From: Acidobacteriota bacterium
Lineage (GTDB): Bacteria; Acidobacteriota; Vicinamibacteria; Vicinamibacterales; CAVVIG01
Length of the DNA stretch: 53,396 nucleotides
Assembly: GCA_028876655.1 (NCBI GenBank)
Contig: JAGWRA010000025.1
Span: 1-53,396, forward strand
Direction of reading: 5' to 3'
Shown here: one piece after another, positions 52,201 to 53,396 of the stretch
Numbering within the stretch: position 1 is the stretch's first letter
Layout: each line of letters begins with the position of its first letter
Position numbers and translations under genes: made by a program
Notes under the pieces: generated by a model
What the model was told of the DNA's origin: nothing
Databases searched by the model: none
Seen by the model: the letters and a program-made list of their open reading frames with translations, nothing else

Positions 52201-52409
52201 TCCTCACCCTCTACATCACGCCGGTCGTCTACGTGTACATGGACCGCGTGCAGACCTTCTTCGGCGTCGGCGCCCGCACCCGTGCGCCGCGCACGGCGCC
52301 CGCCGGCGAGCCCGCCTCGCCCCGACCGGCCTCCGCCTCCGCCCGCGTCCGGTTCGGCGAGTCGTGGCGCTCTCTGACGGCCGGCGACTCCGACGAGGGC
52401 CGCGCCTGA
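49224..52409 (+). CDS. RND-family efflux transporter permease (HAE1 / MdtB-like)
   Basis: [78 protein letters not shown]... [32 protein letters not shown]. Confidence 0.96.
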   Translation: [1061 protein letters not shown]

Positions 52410-52617
52410 TCCGCCTCGGCTGCAGGCACGACCACCGCCTTCGCGATCCAGTCACGCTCCTCTCCTCGGCGAGCCGGGCGACCGGCCCCGTGCCGCGGGG
52501 GCCCGGTCTGCCACATGCGGTACACTTTCCGGGGACGAAAGGCCGTCTCCGGTCGTCTCAAGGGGTCAGGCGGGCGGGGCCCCGAGTGAGACGGCCGGGC
52601 GACGGGAGGCTGAGGGG

Positions 52618-53319
52618 ATGGCGGATCTGGACCTGCTGGCGTTCGGTCCTCATGCGGACGACGTGGAGATCGGACTGGGCGGCACCATGGCCCGGCACGC
52701 CGCGCTGGGTTACCGGACCGGCATCTGCGACCTGACGCGCGGCGATCTGTCGACCAACGGCACGCCGGAGGAACGGCTCGTCGAAGCCGAGGCTGCGCGC
52801 GTCGCGCTCGGTGCCGCCTGGCGCGGCAACCTCGGCTGGCCGGACGGCACCATCGGCCGCGATCCGGCTCATCTGCCGGCGGCGGTGGCCGTCATCCGCG
52901 AATGGCGTCCCCGGACGATCGCCATTCCGTACTGGAAGGACCGGCATCCCGATCACGAGGCCGCCAGCCATCTGCTCACCGAGGCGGTCTTCAAGAGCGG
53001 GCTCCGGCGCTACGCCCCCGGAACCGGGGCGTGGCGGCCCGAGTGGATCGGCTACTACTTCATCAACGACTCGGATCCGCCGTCGTTCGTGATCGACGTC
53101 AGCGAGTACTACGAGACCAAGCGGCGGGCGCTCGCCTGCCACCGCAGCCAGTTCCAGCCGCAGGCGCCCGACGCGGAGCAGACGCGGCTGACATCACCGC
53201 AGTTCCGGCAGCTCATCGAGAGCCGGGACGCACAGTTCGGCGCGCTCGCGGGCGTCGCGTGGGCGGAGGGGATCGTCGTGAAGACGCCAATCGTCCGCCC
53301 GCACCTGTTCCGCGAGTGA
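52618..53319 (+). CDS. bshB1: Bacillithiol biosynthesis deacetylase, BshB1 type
   Basis: DLLAFGPHADDVEIGLGGTMARHAALGYRTGICDLTRGDLSTNGTPEERLVEA... KDRHPDHEAAS. Confidence 0.92.
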   Translation: MADLDLLAFGPHADDVEIGLGGTMARHAALGYRTGICDLTRGDLSTNGTPEERLVEAEAARVALGAAWRGNLGWPDGTIGRDPAHLPAAVAVIREWRPRTIAIPYWKDRHPDHEAASHLLTEAVFKSGLRRYAPGTGAWRPEWIGYYFINDSDPPSFVIDVSEYYETKRRALACHRSQFQPQAPDAEQTRLTSPQFRQLIESRDAQFGALAGVAWAEGIVVKTPIVRPHLFRE

Positions 53320-53396
53320 AGTGAGCCGGGGTTCGGGGCGGAGCCCCGCGGCGTAACGGCCCGCACGGCGGGCCCGCGAACGGAACGGAGCGAGCC

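Overview
High-GC bacterial chromosome window with Acidobacteriota-like gene content (taxonomy is inference). It holds about 29 confident CDS. The main block is four tandem Oar-like TonB-dependent receptors (12443-25800), with a fifth truncated relative at the left edge on the minus strand. Other content: two lone MacB/FtsX-type permeases; several secreted or lipoprotein peptidases (DUF885, M20, S9); a divergent aceA / XRE-family (RamB/ScfR-like) regulator pair; a TreS / glycosyltransferase / MscS-like cluster; a site-2 protease with CBS domains; a ClC channel; an overlapping metallopeptidase / ATP-grasp pair; a VPS10-like protein; Kup; an Sfp-type PPTase; an orphan RND pump and a BshB1-type deacetylase. 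No rRNA, tRNA, CRISPR, IS transposase or phage genes were recognised. The most unusual signals are (1) period-7 tandem repeats of different sequence lying just after stop codons at several loci, one set flanking a standalone S23/four-helix-bundle gene in inverted orientation; (2) a fixed-spacing upstream module before three of the receptors; (3) a 175-nt leader shared by two receptors whose substitutions look codon-like, suggesting a hidden peptide; (4) a perfect 14-bp palindrome inside a larger inverted repeat between aceA and its regulator. All statements come from reading by eye; no searches were run.
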